Shown here piece after piece: positions 10,051-22,387 of a stretch of DNA of 64,000 nucleotides (its first letter is position 1; every line of letters starts with the position of its first letter). The stretch lies in the NCBI GenBank assembly GCA_009602725.1, contig WELB01000075.1:160032-224031 (forward strand), given 5' to 3'. The notes under the pieces were generated by a model that ran no database searches, was not told the origin of the DNA, and saw nothing but the letters and a program-made list of their open reading frames with translations. The translations under genes were made by a program, and so were the position numbers. This stretch comes from Spirogloea muscicola. Its lineage: Eukaryota > Streptophyta > Zygnematophyceae > Spirogloeales > Spirogloeaceae.

Positions 10051-13000
10051 ATGGCGCGAGGCGTGCTGGCGGACGAGACCCACGTCGACGGCCACGCCGA
10101 CGAGCTCTTGCGCCGCCGTGCCGTGGCGGAGGTGCCGCCCGGCCGTCGTCAAGAAGACCTCCTCCTCGTCCGAAGCCCATCTGGCGTGGCCACCATCGAG
10201 CTCACCGAGCCTGCGTTGCTGCAGGTGGGCCTTCTCATAGGCCGCGTGGGGGAGGCCTCCAGGGACTTCGTGTTCGCGCTCATCCCGACGCCGCCCAAGG
10301 ACGTGGAGACTGCGGCCTCGCACGCGCTGGATGCGCCGGGCCAAGGCCGGGCTGCGGCCAGCAGGAAGACTGCGCCGGCAGCGGGGCTTGTTGTTGATGA
10401 GGACTGGGTTGCCGAGCACGCAAGGCAGGTGGGCGAGTCTGGCTGCCACAGCACCACAGTGCTGCGCCCGTAAGCAAGAGCGGACTGCTCTTTGTGACTG
10501 ACAAAAGCGGAGCGCTGCATGCTCTCACAACGGTGCGAGAGTTGAAGGTTCAGGGTATACAGTTCAGCTTTGTTGAGTAAAAGCTGCTATGAGTGCTCAA
10601 GATCCACAATGTGAATGTGGGCTCGATTCTCAATCTGTGTTCTGAAGATTAGCTGTGGGAGGGGGACTCCTTATGGCCAGTTCTCCTGCAAATGGTTGCA
10701 GGTGGCACGCATGCTCTTGGGTGGCATGCGCGTCGTTGGCATCTATGCCTTCTCAACTGATGCCGCCTTCAAGGCCGCCACCGCCGTTGTCTGGCAGGTC
10801 TATAGTCGTCAGTGCAGCAATGCCCCCAATGCCTGTTGCTGCCTCAGTCCTTGGCACGAATGCTTAGCCACTCAAATGAGCTGACAATTTGCTCCAGCAA
10901 CCGACCTCCTGACAAGCTATAGGCAGCCGCATGTTACTCTAATGATGCTCATGACAGTGCAATCTATGTCCAATCGCACCATCAGGCTGTGAAGGGCGTG
11001 GCTGCCGCAGCGGGAAGTCTGCTAGGCGCAAGCATGGACCCGCTCCTCCTACACATCTGTTCCAGCCCAAAGAAGTACTCAACGCTCTGCCATTGTTCTG
11101 CTTCTCATGATTAGGCATCCAAGGACGCACTCGTCCAGCCTCTCCTCGCTCATGCAGTCCCCTGAGATACTCTGGGCTTTGCCTTCACCACCGCTTTTGA
11201 TGTGGCCGTTAAGGTACACCCTACGGAGGTGCACGCTGGACGCCCCCTTTGCGTCTTCACTCAAGCCAAGCGAGCTCAAGTTTGGAAAGACGCTCTCCCA
11301 ACTCCACGCCTTCGTCACGGAGCATGCCGTGCAAATCAAGTCCGCTGCCATGCCTTTCTTCTCCCTAAACTCCACATGCATAATGGCTGATATTGTCAGG
11401 AAGGGCATGAGGGTTCTCCGAAGGGCTACGGAAACTGAGTAGGAAGCTAGGCCTTAGGGTTCTCTAATCACAGAAATATGAGCGTTGCGCATCCTGCTTG
11501 TCAGCATCACAGAGGAAAAGGTCGAGCTTGTTGCTTCACTTAGCTCATCAGTAGCCAATCTGTGCCGTAGGCATTGTCCGAAGCAATTGATGCCACCTTG
11601 CAGCGTCACCTGCGCCGGCTTGAGACGCAGGTGTCTTCTGGTTCTTCGCGCGCTCTTCTTGCAGCCTGCCCATCATGGAGGGCTTGAGGCAGGAGCAGGC
11701 GCCCGCACTGCGCGCCGCTGCAGAGGCCGCCATCCAGCGGGAGCAGGCGAGCTTGGCCTCTGCGACGGCGCTGGTCGATGGCACCCTGGTAAGAGGAGCA
11801 TATGCGCTCGCTTGTATCTACCTCTTAAAGTCAGTCCTTTGGGTGCTAAATGTATCCTGGAAATATGTCAGCCCTGAATAGATATCTCCAAAGCTACTCA
11901 TGAGCCCTCTCGAGCCCTTTTTCGGGCCTTGGACATGGTGCCATATTTGCCACGTGAGCTGACTCAAGATTCTCTGAAGCATAGTATTGCAAAATATATA
12001 GCAGCTGTCTTAAGGCAGTGCTGCACGTATCCGACATTGAGGGTTGTGACGTAGTTACTGGGGTTTGCAAGTCACTTTTTGCTATTCAATTGTGCTGGCT
12101 TCAGCCAGCACAATTGACTCCTCCTCCTCCTCCTCCTCCTCCTCCTCCTCCTCCTCCTCCTCCTCCTGACTCCTCCTCCTCCTCCTCCTCCGTGAAAATG
12201 TGACTGGTCTCGTCTCATGCAGCAATCATGCTGTAGGCAAGTAGCATTACGAAACTTAGCCAGCCTGCTGGGTTGCAGGCTGTACCTGATAGCAGCCTCG
12301 GCGTCGGGAACACATCGAATTCCCCTCATGAAGTGGAGATGCTGATGCCTCTCTCTCAGACGGCCTCCACTGAGGGTGTGCATTCATCCTGTGCAGCTGA
12401 GCTCCACAGTATCTTGTACGCATTTTGAAGAATGCTGTCTTGGTACTATAGCAGATTACCTGGACAAGGTGTTACATGTTCCATGTCTTGTTCCTCTTCA
12501 CAACCCTACATTGAGCAATTGTGGAATTAATTTGCAGGTGGGGATGGCCGTCAGGTTCTGGGAATTCTGAGCATTGAAGGGGTTGTCCATGCACGTGCCT
12601 ATGCATCCAGTCGAGAGACTCTGCAGCGGGCCTTGGCTGACCTCAAGGTACATCGTATTTGCTCTTTTCCTCCTGCCACTTCGATGTTGTGCTGCCGTTG
12701 CAGAGCCTTCTTGCAAAGTGGACCATGCAAATTCAGATGACATTGTCAAGGGCAACTTTCTGTCAAATGGCAGTGCACTTGCTGCTACTCTTTCCACACG
12801 ACATTGTACTTGCTTCAACGGACCGATATTGCAGTGGTGGATTTATCGTAGTCATGTGCAGGGTGTCTACTGTGAAGGTCTATTAAGAGCTGGCTGCGGT
12901 TCTGAAGTTCTGGTATAATTCCAGCAATGAGGACTGATCTCTTTATTTGCATGTTCAATCTGTGCCGCAAAAAGCTAGGCCGACATCATTGCGAGCTTAA

Positions 13001-13955
13001 GATCACGTCTAGACCTACTTTGCGACGAAGCCGAGGCGGCTGCAGAGGAGGAGGAGCAAACAGCAACTACTGACAGCCAACCACTTCCTGGAGAGAGTCA
13101 GCCACAGAAAACTTCTCTGCTCCGTGGGACACACTTTGCAAAGTAAGGACAGGAGTAGTACATGGGTGCCGGTCAGAGCCGTCAATGCTTTTGCTGTCAA
13201 TGCTGTCTTCTGCTTCTTATTGCGCCCCTCGTATCACCTGTCACACCTATGAGCACCTCAAGAGAGGGCCAAAGCACCCTCTGTTATACATTCTGAGGAA
13301 GGTAGTCCCCTGAGTATACCAGTGGTGTGGTGGCAGGGTGAGTTGCATGTGGCAGATGCCTCGGCGCGTTTTGGCTGTGTGGAAGGACGGTGCGCTCGTC
13401 TGCGACTACCTCTTGGGAGATGAGACGCTTGAGGTTGGTGAACCCTGCCCTCACACATTAGTTGACACTTCTAGCGACAATTTGCCATTCTGTGCCACAG
13501 TTGCTTATTGAAGCTTGGCCACAGATCGTGCTTGTAAATTCCCAATGCCTCAGCTTGACTCTAAGCCTTGGCCATGTATGTGAAGGTTTCAAACTGCTGA
13601 ATGCAATGTGGAGCAGTGGAAGTGGAAGCTGTGTTTTACCATTGGATGTTTTCCCCTTCCCCAGCATGCACGAGAGCGATGGGCAGCGATGCTTGCACTG
13701 CAGCCCGGCGATCTTGGCCTGCCTTCAGCAATCTTGGAACCAGAGGAGATGGCGCCCCTCCCAGATCTGTCGGCTGCTTCAATGCCAGGCACTACACTTG
13801 GTGCCGATGGCAGCTCCGGAGTGACAGCAACAAGCAAGGGCGCAGGTGCAGCTAAATATCAGTGTGCAGTTGCTGCAGTAGGCGCCGCTGCAGCGCTGCT
13901 ACTGGCATTAACGATCAGCGCGTTCATTGCTCCTGGAGCAGCCTACCCTGGGTGA
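10051..13955 (+). CDS. ODR4: ODR4-family ER membrane protein
   Basis: ODR4 proteins are C-terminally anchored ER proteins. In animals they help some GPCRs reach the surface and recruit the UFM1 protease UFSP2 to the ER. Exon 1 (10051-10428) encodes the family N-terminus: MARGVLADE, a VGLLIGRVGEASRDFVFALIP block and DWVAEHARQ. Exon 2 (10702-10797) continues VARMLLGGMRVVGIYAF. Later exons lie at about 11107-11400, 11665-11788 (EQASLASATALVDGTL), 12538-12647, 12979-13142 (ADIIASLRSRLDLLCDEAE), 13337-13433 (MPRRVLAVWKDGALVCDYLL) and 13665-13955, which ends in a hydrophobic C-terminal anchor (about 13850-13945) and TGA. Plant ODR4-like proteins show the same block order. The third exon border and one short exon near 13.5 kb are uncertain. 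The gene converges on the carrier gene, leaving 122 bp between stops. Confidence 0.9.
12087..12192. repeat. Hairpin next to a (CTC)n microsatellite in an ODR4 intron
   Basis: A perfect 14-bp inverted repeat (12087-12100 and 12103-12116, loop of 2 nt) is followed at once by a CTC/TCC tract of about 75 bp. It lies in the intron between the exons ending at 11788 and starting at 12538. The hairpin core contains GTGCTGGCT, similar to the GGGCTGG hairpins in the LINE tails of this window. Confidence 0.85.
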
Positions 13956-14077
13956 CACAATTCTGTTGAATGAAAATTACATCTGGTGTGTTGCTGCATG
14001 ACAGGTTTGGTACAAGATATATATTAAGATAGAAAACTCAGTTGTAATCCAAGAGTGGTGAAGGGCAGGCACTTCTA

Positions 14078-15892
14078 TTAGATCATGTGCTCCATGTGAG
14101 CAAAGTGGTCCATGTTAGCAAGATGTGGCTTGATTGAGGCATGGAAGTGGGCCGCAGCTGCGAGCAGCGCGCAGACGAGCTCGAAGACCACAAACTGTAT
14201 GGCGCTGCCGGGCACCGCGCGGAAGAGGCACGCAGGAAGGCCGCGGTAAAGCTCGCGCATCGACCCCTGGTCCTGCAACAGCTGCTGCACGACGTGCACA
14301 GGGCCCCTATACCGTGGCACGCTGAGCGAGTCTGTCTGCAGCCGGCTCTTGACGGTGTCAAACGGGTAGCTCACCTACAGCACCACCAGCAGCAGCACAG
14401 TGACGTAGATCAGCGAGCTCAACTCATACAGCCATCCACACGAAGTGAGAGCAGAGTGTGTGTAACAAGAGTTGCAGTTCATCTGGGTGTGACCTGCAAA
14501 TACTGCAGGTCACCTTGGCCCAGTAGCTCTCACCGCATAGTAAGCCATGCCCGCCAGCGAGCCCGCCGGGAGGATGCGCCAGAAGGACGTGCCAGCGGGA
14601 TGGGCGTGCCGGCTGGCGCCTCGGCCCTCGTGCTTGACGCCCAGCAGCGCCAGCATGAGGTCGTACACGCCTGAAGCACCCCAAGCGAATGGCCAACTTT
14701 GCTCAGCAGGCAGCATCTCACAAGGCAACCCCTACACACGCTGAGCTGCAGCACAGAGGCTGTGCACAAAGAGGATGGTTTTGAGTTTTGAGTCTATGTA
14801 CTCCTGCTGATGCTCCGCTGCAGAGTTAGTGGCATGGGACTCATGAAGCGTAAAGACAGGGTCAAATATTGGAGGGTCTAAACAGATAAGGGGTCAGCAG
14901 TTAGGCTGTCATGGAGCCAGGATGTGAGTATCGAGCGCTCACCAAAGAGCGCAAAGTCGCCGGTGACCTCCTTGAGGAGCTGCATTACCCAGCCGTAGTA
15001 GAGGCCAAAGGGCCCGCGGGCACGCACGATCTCTCGCGCGACTGCGTAGCTGTCCAGGACCTGCTCCGGCGCGCCGCCGCCCTTCCCACGCGGCGGCGTC
15101 GTGCCCCCGCCCGTGGCGGCGGCGGGCGGCCGGCGGACGCGGTGAGGCCCGCCGCCGGCGACCTGCATCCGGGCCTTGATGTGGTCGAATGGGCAATAGA
15201 CGACACTCTCCACGGTGCCGATGAGCACGCAGGCCAGCAGTAGGAGGTGCGGCGCGAAGACTGAGGCGCCCAGGCGGTCGCGCAGCCAGTCCATGGCGCC
15301 GAAGAGCAGCGCCACGCCCAGCGCGCTTTGGACCATTGGCGCGGGCAGGCCGCGGTAGAGGCCCGCCAGGCCCTCGCGGCGCACCGTCGCAGCCGCGCAG
15401 TGCAGCGGCCCCCGGAACGGCACCTTGTCGCCGCGCGGGATGTCCAGCGCCTGCGTCTGCAGCTTCGTCTTGATCGTGTCACACGGGTGGCCTGCAAAAA
15501 CCTCGCGCCGGACGCCAGTAAGCTCGTCAGAGTCGAACCAGGGTCGTCGAACGGCGGCAAGTCGATCTTGAGCTGATCCAGCTGTCGTTAGTATTGATAA
15601 TCACAATTGATCGCAATTATAGCGACGCTAAGCGCAAATAGCGACAATAATTTCCCGCAGACGGGGGGGGTTTTGCAGCCGTTACGGCGCACAGTCGTGT
15701 GACTGGGATCAGCCACAGTTCGGCAATGGCCGCATTGCGGCGATGTTGCCAAACGGTTGCGGAAGGCTCCAGCGGCTGGCCACCACGGCGAAGGCGAAGC
15801 TCGCGGCGGCAGCGGCGGCGGCGCTCACCGATGAGGATCTCCGCGACGCCGGCGCAGAAGCCGGCCACGACGCTGATCGTGGCGCTCTCCAT
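14078..15892 (-). CDS. Mitochondrial carrier family (SLC25-type) protein, 348 residues
   Basis: This is a solute carrier of the mitochondrial inner membrane (occasionally peroxisome or plastid). Four exons (15892-15829, 15491-14943, 14670-14534, 14374-14078) join at GT-AG sites with matching phases and give a complete 348-residue protein. Three repeats each carry the family signature after an odd-numbered helix: HPCDTIKTKLQTQ, CPFDHIKARMQ and YPFDTVKSRLQTD, with downstream glycine-rich LYRGLPA motifs in repeats 1 and 3. The start ATG at 15892 opens directly into helix 1 (VVAGFCAGVAEILIG), as usual for the family. An unusual Gly/Pro/Arg-rich insert follows the second signature. The repeat-1 signature resembles carnitine and amino-acid carriers, but the substrate cannot be fixed from sequence alone. 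Confidence 0.95.
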
Positions 15893-16493
15893 GGCCGCGC
15901 GCAGTCAGATCCCGGCGGCGGCGGCGGGGCTCCTCGCTGCTGTGCTCATGCCCGCGCCTGACGCCGCCGCCGGCGGGCAGCGCGGAGCTCGCTGCCGCCA
16001 CCAGCCGCTACCTCGCGGCCATTGATGCCAAGCGGCGCCGCCATGCCGGCCGCCGGGCTCGCTGGACACCGCGATTGACAGGCGTGACAAGACGGCGAGA
16101 GCCACGGCCTCGCGCAGTGGGCCGGCAACGACGGCGGCGGCGGCGGCGGCGGCTGCGGCGGCGGCGATTGCGGCGGCGACTGCGGCGGGAGAGGCGGCGG
16201 GATCAATGGCAATGTCTTTGCAGCCCGGGCTACCAACGGTAGCTCCAGCGGGCCCACTGCCGTCTCCCAGCAATGGCACAAGCGACCATGGAGACGAGCC
16301 CGTACATGTGTGAAGCAGCCGGCAACGTTGGAAAGATTGTGTTCTGGCACAAACCGAGCCAATCGCAGCTGATGCAACCCTTGCTGAAAAACCGTCAGGT
16401 CCTCAGCTGATAGATGATCCCGTTGATGAGATGTTCAAGCGTCTCGCCCAGGATTTTCCTGCCAACACCTCGCTGTATAAGCAAGGGTTGTTG
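15893..16493. other. GC-rich region upstream of the carrier
   Basis: A GGC-rich triplet tract lies at about 16130-16200 and all long frames are low complexity. It is probably the promoter and 5' UTR of the minus-strand carrier, then plain intergenic DNA up to the gag fossil. Confidence 0.45.
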
Positions 16494-17950
16494 AAGTTTG
16501 ATCGCAGGCAAGATGAGTCTGTCACAATATGTTGTTTTCGATCCACGAAACGTATTCAGCGGTCGAGAACCGAAAATAAGTGAGAAAGAATTAGCACTGC
16601 AATTGTTGCACATCATGGCTGGTAGATCCTTTCATCAAATGCTAGATCTTCTCATGATGAGGAAACAGCAACAAAACAAGGGAGACTATGATCTAGCGGA
16701 TGTCTACCAGGTTTTGATGGAGAAAGAAAAAGAAGATTTCACACTGCAAACTGTCAATGAACGTTTTGCAGGTCTAAAGCTTTGGGTTCGGGACAGACGA
16801 CCAAGGACAAGTCAGTTGCAGGTACCAAAAAGCTCACGTTGCTTTGACTAGTGCTTCTCATCAGGAGCAAGTTGTGATATCCCACAGTCGTGTTGTTCCA
16901 AGGTGTCATACGTGTGGAAGAATGGGTCATCTTGAAAAAGGATTGTCGTCTCAAGCGCCAAACAAGTGGTGCTACCCGTGCATAATGTCAAAGCCAGGTC
17001 ACATTGAACAGCGATGCTGGCAGAAAAATCCCGCAAAAATGCCTGACGCTCTGAGAGCAAAGCTTGCATCTACGAAGCCTCTGTATGATAGTAACAAGGC
17101 AAAAGGGTCACAACGTGATAAGATAGAGCAAATGGCTCTACAGATTGCTGACCTAAACAAACAGCTAGGCATAGCCAAAGCACAGACCAGGGCTAAAGTA
17201 GTCTCGGCTGCACTGTCTTATCCAGATGACCAGGAGGACCAGGACTATTTCCCAGATCCGCAGTCCTCGGAGAAATGAGATAGGTATCATCCTGATCTTA
17301 ATCACTTTTCGGCTGCAACAGCTATGGTAGGGTCTGAAATAAGTCGCAACCCTTCGAAGCGCGGAGAAAGATGAAGATCAGGATGATACCTGTCTAATGT
17401 CTTTGAGGACTGCGAATCTGCGAAATAGTCCTGGTCCTCCTGGTCATCTGGATAAGACAATGCAGCCGAGACTACTTTAGTCCTGGTCTGCGCTTTGGCA
17501 ATGGCTAGCTGTTTGTTTAGGTCAGCAATCTGTAGTGCCATTTGCTCTATCTTATCAAATTTGTGACCCTTTTGACTTGTTACTGTCATACAGAGGCTTC
17601 TTAGATGCAAGCTTTGCTCTCAGAGCCTCATGCGATTTTGCGGAATTTTTCTGCCAGCATTGCTGTTCAATGTGACCTGGCTTTGAACGTTATGCACAAG
17701 TAGCACTACTTGGCGCTTGAGCCGACAATCCTTTTCAAGAGGACCCATCCTTCCACACGTATGACACTTTGGAATAACACGACTGTGGGATACCACATCT
17801 TGCTCATGATGAGAAGCACTAGTCACAGCAACGTGAGCGTTTCTGGTACTTGCAAAATGATCATTGACAGTTTGCAGTGTTGAATTTTCTTTTTCTTTCT
17901 CCATCAAAACCTGATATACATCCGCTAGATCATGGCTAATTTGCAGTCAT
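16494..17950. mobile_element. Retroelement gag fossil arranged as a head-to-head palindrome
   Basis: The plus-strand arm (about 16494-17290) encodes gag-like protein with two CCHC zinc-knuckle-like motifs (the first CHTCGRMGHLEK) and a C-terminal coiled-coil-like stretch. The minus-strand arm (about 17950-17372) is a diverged copy of the same sequence. The arms are about 600 bp with a unique centre of roughly 73 bp at 17299-17371. Only gag is present; no protease, integrase or reverse transcriptase is seen. It is probably an LTR-retrotransposon remnant, family not resolved. Both arms are broken, with several disruptions each, and differ enough to suggest the duplication is not recent. Confidence 0.7.
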
Positions 17951-18205
17951 CCATCACAAGCTCGGAGTCTCCTACCATACTTTTGCTAGACTATCTTTCC
18001 AGTAGTTCCTTGTCTGCAAAATTAGGAATACCTAACTTTCGTGTGTCTCACTTGTATTCATGATGTGTTGCGCTGCCTGTTGCGTAGACTCCAACAATCA
18101 CACTAACTTCTGACTAATCTGTACTATCGACGTTATGTGGCACTTGACAATGCATGGCACGACAGCGCCGCGTATATTGGGAGCGCCGATAACCACGCCA
18201 CCGCC

Positions 18206-18490
18206 CCAGGGAAAAGATCGTGTATTAGAAAGAAATGTAGGCCAAATGGCCAGGTACAAAGGCAAGCACATCTAAAAATGCCCCAGGGCCCCAGGGGAGG
18301 AAGCTGAGAGAAGCCGGGCGCGCCCGCGAAGGTCAGGCGGACGGAGAAGCTCCACCACCTGGTCAAAAGCCGCTTTCTCGACCAGTGCCGTGTAGCGTGC
18401 CTGGGCACGCAGGTCAGGGGTGTGGGCGAGGATGAAAGACAGAAAAAGCTCGCCCATAGAGAAAGCGCGGCCAGATTGACTGGTGGCTGG
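18206..18490 (-). mobile_element. LINE fragment between two tail copies
   Basis: A 70-bp family A 3' tail (18206-18277) is followed by a fragment encoding FILAHTPDLRAQARYTALVEKAAF-type sequence, homologous to the middle of the family B LINE protein at 20.6 kb. It sits directly beside a second copy of the same tail at 18499, so one truncated element lies next to another. Confidence 0.75.
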
Positions 18491-18498
18491 GAAGAAGA

Positions 18499-19845
18499 GA
18501 TCGTGTACTAGAAAGAAATGTAGGCCAAATGGCCAGGTACAAAGGCAAGCACATCTAAAAATCTACATAACCTACAGCAGATTGACCCGCTCAATAACCA
18601 CGGGTCAAAACATAAAGGTCACTACTCGATGCATGAATACTAGATGCCAGGAACGGAGCCCTTCTGCCACCTACTAGAGCTCGCCCAGCTTTCTGGTGCA
18701 AGGCACTAGCCTGAGCACGCTGCAAACAGGCCAAAACTCGTCGTCGCAAGAGCGACAGGTATGCAGCTGGCAAGCCCATCTCAGCCGGAAACACATCTGC
18801 ACGTCGAGTGTAGCCTAGATTGGCAATGTTTTGAAGCAGAGTGTGGAAGCGAGGACCCAGACAGCCAAAGATGTCGATTGCAGCTGGCAGGAGTTGATCG
18901 CATTGGGGGTAATCGGAGTAATGCCGCAGTTTTCTTTGCTCTGCTCCGCCCACTGCGTGCCCAGCAATGTGTGTTGATGCTGGGCCTTTATATGCCTCCG
19001 TAACAACAACGTCGACCAGGGCCCGTGGTCCTCCACCAGGTTGCACGCCCACAATGTCAAGTGTGCGGCGATGATGACGTCCCTGGGCGTCCGTGGTGAT
19101 AGGCATGATATTGTTGACTTCCACGACCGCACGGTAGCCGGCGTCGCGCATCAAGCCCGCCAGGGCATCGCGAAGGAGGTTGTGAATGCCCACCACTTCT
19201 GGTCCAGTGGGGCATCTCAGCATGTGAGTGGCGAGCACAGCACCCTCTGCACGGAAGCCGCACTCGCACTGGCGCACCCCAATCAGGCAATTAGGTGGGA
19301 GGCCGAGGAAGAGTTGAAGCGATGTCCGAAAGGCCTCGGAGCTGATGCTGAAGGCGTTGGCGACGGGGGGAGAGGTGATCCAGTCAGTGGCACCAGGTGT
19401 GGCCAGAGAAGTGAGTCTTGCCAAGCTCCTCGGATTGTTCTGAATCTCTGGCAGCCTCCTCAACCTTCTGCGGCGTTCGTCTTCCACTGCCGTAACCAGT
19501 CTGGATTGTGCCCCTCTATCAGAAGCTTGGGCGAGGGTGGAGAATGGCGTGAGTAGGGGTTGGAGAGAGGGGAAAGAGCTGATGGCTGAGTCGCGGATGC
19601 TCCTCAGATCCGCTTGGAAGGGGAAGGAGCCTTCCTCCACATTGCGTACAGGGTCGTGGAGGCAAGGGAAGCGCATGGGGAGCAGGGAGGCGATCTGGTG
19701 CCAGCAGCCCAGGAAGGCTGCTTGCGCCGTCTGCTCCAACGACCGGCAGCCAAGGCCGCCCATGCGAGTAGGGAGGGAGGCCTGGAGGGAAGCTGAAGCT
19801 GAGGGGCTGGCAGAAGCCAGCCAAAAAAGAATGGACAAAATCCAA
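18499..19845 (-). mobile_element. RLE-type LINE, family A, 3' part (longest copy)
   Basis: An intact 415-codon frame (19838 to 18594) covers the end of a non-LTR retrotransposon protein. It begins in the region after the reverse transcriptase (LPTRMGGLGCRSL). It continues to a zinc knuckle of pattern C-x-C-x11-H-x3-C (CECGFRAEG to HMLRC), and then a restriction-like endonuclease core with the D-x14-D spacing LDIVG to LVDVVV. This is the R2-like layout, in contrast to APE-type LINEs. The protein ends in HASSSDLYVLTRGY and stops, followed by a conserved 3' tail of about 100 bp. The reverse transcriptase is missing: the copy is 5'-truncated, as usual for LINEs. Confidence 0.85.
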
Positions 19846-19859
19846 AGAGCTACAGGAGA

Positions 19860-20263
19860 ATCACTCAGTAACCTCTGCTAAGCAGCCGCAGGTCGGAGAG
19901 GCTAGGCTCGTTGAAGTGGGTCCCCTGGCCAGAGCCAGAGGCAGCAGCGAGGGCTCTGCCGGCACGAAGGTCCGACGCCCGGGCCATAGACCTCTGCAGC
20001 GAGACGGCCAGGCGCATTCGATACACTTGCGTCAGCGACCCGACTGCAGGGAAGTCGACCGGCTCCCCATGGAAGCGACGGGCGATGGTGACCTGACTCC
20101 AGCAGACGGCTTCACCCTCCTGGGGGTCCTCATCGGCGCGCCGTCCTTCGTAGAGGGGCAGCTGCGAGCCCGCCTCGAGGAGCACCTTCAGCCTGCGGCC
20201 CGGCTCCCCGGATATCAGCTGGCTCTGGCCATGTTGACCAAGGCCATTGCGCTGAGGCCCCAA
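19860..20263 (-). mobile_element. RLE LINE, family B, 3' fragment
   Basis: It encodes the family B C-terminus (VYRMRLAVSLQRSMAR, then SLSDLRLLSRGY and stop). It abuts the family A copy at 19.85 kb on one side. On the other it runs into an oppositely oriented family B copy, so two family B pieces meet head to head near 20.08 kb. Confidence 0.8.
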
Positions 20264-21640
20264 TCTCTGACGCGGGCCATCCCGCCGCCCCCAGGGGCAC
20301 TCACGGCGTACGCCGGGTATTCAACGCAGGCATGGTGAAGAGCCTGGCGGCCCTGGTCTGCCACCAGGGCTTCCCCCAATAGCCTGCCGCTCTTCATCAG
20401 GCGACGCTACCCCTCAGTTACGGCGGTCTCGGCTTGCGCCCACTCGTCCGTTCCTGCCGGGCGGCGTACCTCGGCAGCTGGGCGCAGACAGCAGCCTCCA
20501 CGGCCCAGCGCTTCTTGGTCCGCGCCCGGCGTGCGCTGGAGCAGGCGGTGGTGGAGGTAGAAACGGGTGTGCTAACCTTCCAGGCGTCGTTACGCTCCGC
20601 CCACCAGGAGCTGCTCGCGGCGCACCCGGACCTGGCAGGCCAGGCGGTCTCCTTTGCGCACCTCGCGCACACCGCCGACCTGCGCGTCCAAGCGCGCTTC
20701 GCAGCTGCGATGGATAAGGCAGCCTTCACCACCACCTTGCTGCAGCTCCCCGAGGCCGACCTGCGCGGGCGCGAGCGACTCCACTCGGCCTCTTCCACGG
20801 GGGCAGCGGCGTGGCTCCAGGCCCTCCCCCTCCACGACGCCCTCACTCTCCCAGACGAGGTATTTCAGAGTGCCGTCCACCGGGTCCTGGGACTGCCGCC
20901 GCCATGTCTCCAGGGTGTGCGTCAGTGTGACTGTGGCGAGCGAGGGGCCGAGCCTGGGGAGCTGGCCGGTCATGTTCTGCGCTGCTCCCACGGCGGCGAG
21001 CGGACAGCGGCCCACGACCGCCTCCGGGACGCGAGGCATGGCATCCTGGTGGAGGCTGGCTTCTCCGTGGCAGCGGAAATCTCCGCCGTCATGCCGCTCC
21101 AGCAAACGGCCGACGGTCTCCACGCACGTTGCGTAGACCTTGTGGCCACCCCACAAGCCGGCGGGCCACGTCTTCTCCTGGACGTGGTGACCACCGACGC
21201 ATACGACCGCTCACACTCAGCCCAGTGTGCCGTCAAGGCTGGGTATGCGGTCGCCTGCGCCGCTCGGGCTAAGGAGCTCAAATGCGCCGATCATCCGCGC
21301 GAAGACGAGTTCTTCCCGCTGGCCATTGAAACGCATGGGGCGTTGGGCGCTCGGTGGCTCGAGCTGCTCAAACCAGCTCGCCCGCCACGCCATCGTCCGC
21401 CGCTTCCATGGGAAGCCGGTGGACTTTCCTGCAGCCGGGTCGCTGGCTCAAGTGTACCGTATGCGCCTGGCCGTCTCACTGCAGCGGTTCATGGCCCGCG
21501 CGCTGGACCTGCGTGCCGGGCAGAGCCCTCGCTGCTGCCTCTGGCGCTGGTCAGGGGACCCACGTCCAGGAGCCTAGCTTCTCTGACCTCCGCCTGCTTA
21601 AAAAAGCTTAGCAGGTGCAGAACCAAGAAAACTGCGGCAC
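20080..21640 (+). mobile_element. RLE LINE, family B, 3' half
   Basis: A long frame from 20434 encodes family B protein. It has the same order as family A: a post-reverse-transcriptase segment, the zinc knuckle CDCGERGAEPGELAGHVLRC and the nuclease core VDLVATP to LLLDVVTTDAY (D-x14-D). A preceding frame (20083-20338) is the segment just upstream, separated by a break near 20340, and the C-terminal part is shifted near 21370. The copy is thus 5'-truncated and frame-broken. Family B is more GC-rich than family A. Confidence 0.83.
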
Positions 21641-22260
21641 TACTTCGATTACCCCCAATGCGATCAGGTCCTGCCAGCGGCAATCGACATCTATGGCTGT
21701 CTGGGTCCTCGTTTCCACACTTCTGCTTCAAAACATTGCCAATCTAGGCTACACTCGACGTGCAGATGAGTTTCCGGCTGAGATGAAAGTGCTCGCCCAT
21801 TGAGAATAGGGGCTGGAACAACCAGCCCGAAAAAGAATGAACAGAGATGGGCTTGCCAGCTGCATATCTGTCGCTCTTGCGACGACGAGTTTCGGCCTGT
21901 TTGCAGCGTGCTCAGGCTAGTGCCTTGCACCAGAAAGCTCGTAGCAGCTCTGTTTCTGTTACTTAGCGCTTCCCCTGGCCCCCTTCTCGTACTCTGTTCA
22001 TTCTTTTTCGGGCTGGTTGTTCCAGCCCCTATTCTCAATGGGCGAGCACTTTCTTCTCTGAAAGCTGGGCGAGCTCTAGTTGGTGGCGGAAGGACTCCGT
22101 TTCTGGCATTTAGTATTCATGCATCGATTAGTGACCTTAATGTTTTGACCCGTGGTTATTGAGCGGGTCAATCTGCTGTAGGTTATGTAGATCTTTGGAT
22201 GTGCTTGCCTTTGTACTTGGCCATTTGGCCTACATTTGTTTATTTACACGAAATTTTCTT
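21620..22260 (+). mobile_element. Family A 3' fragments interrupted by inverted B-type tails
   Basis: 21620-21790 is homologous to the family A C-terminus (YPQCDQ, FHTLLLQNIANLGYTRRAD). 21790-21840 and 22000-22055 are inverted copies of the B-type tail hairpin module, enclosing 160 bp. Family A then resumes at about 22060 (HASISDLNVLTRGY, stop) and continues through its 3' tail to 22260. This reads as a family A copy into which oppositely oriented B-type tails inserted. Confidence 0.72.
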
Positions 22261-22387
22261 AGCAGGGGGGTACTGAGTGATTCGTAGCTGCTTTGCTCCC
22301 TCAGACCTTGTCCACTCCTTTGGGCTGGCCTTTCCCAGCCACCAGTCAATCTGGCCGCGCCAGATTCTTTTTGTTTCTTTGTGTGCT

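Noticed and set aside
11079-11408. A 109-codon minus-strand frame inside ODR4
   Set aside because: The plus strand here carries the ODR4-like KPSELKFGKTLSQLHAF block in order with flanking exons, so the minus frame is a shadow.
12117-12192. The (CTC)n tract as a CRISPR-like or coding repeat
   Set aside because: It is a pure trinucleotide microsatellite inside an intron, with no spacers and no conserved frame.
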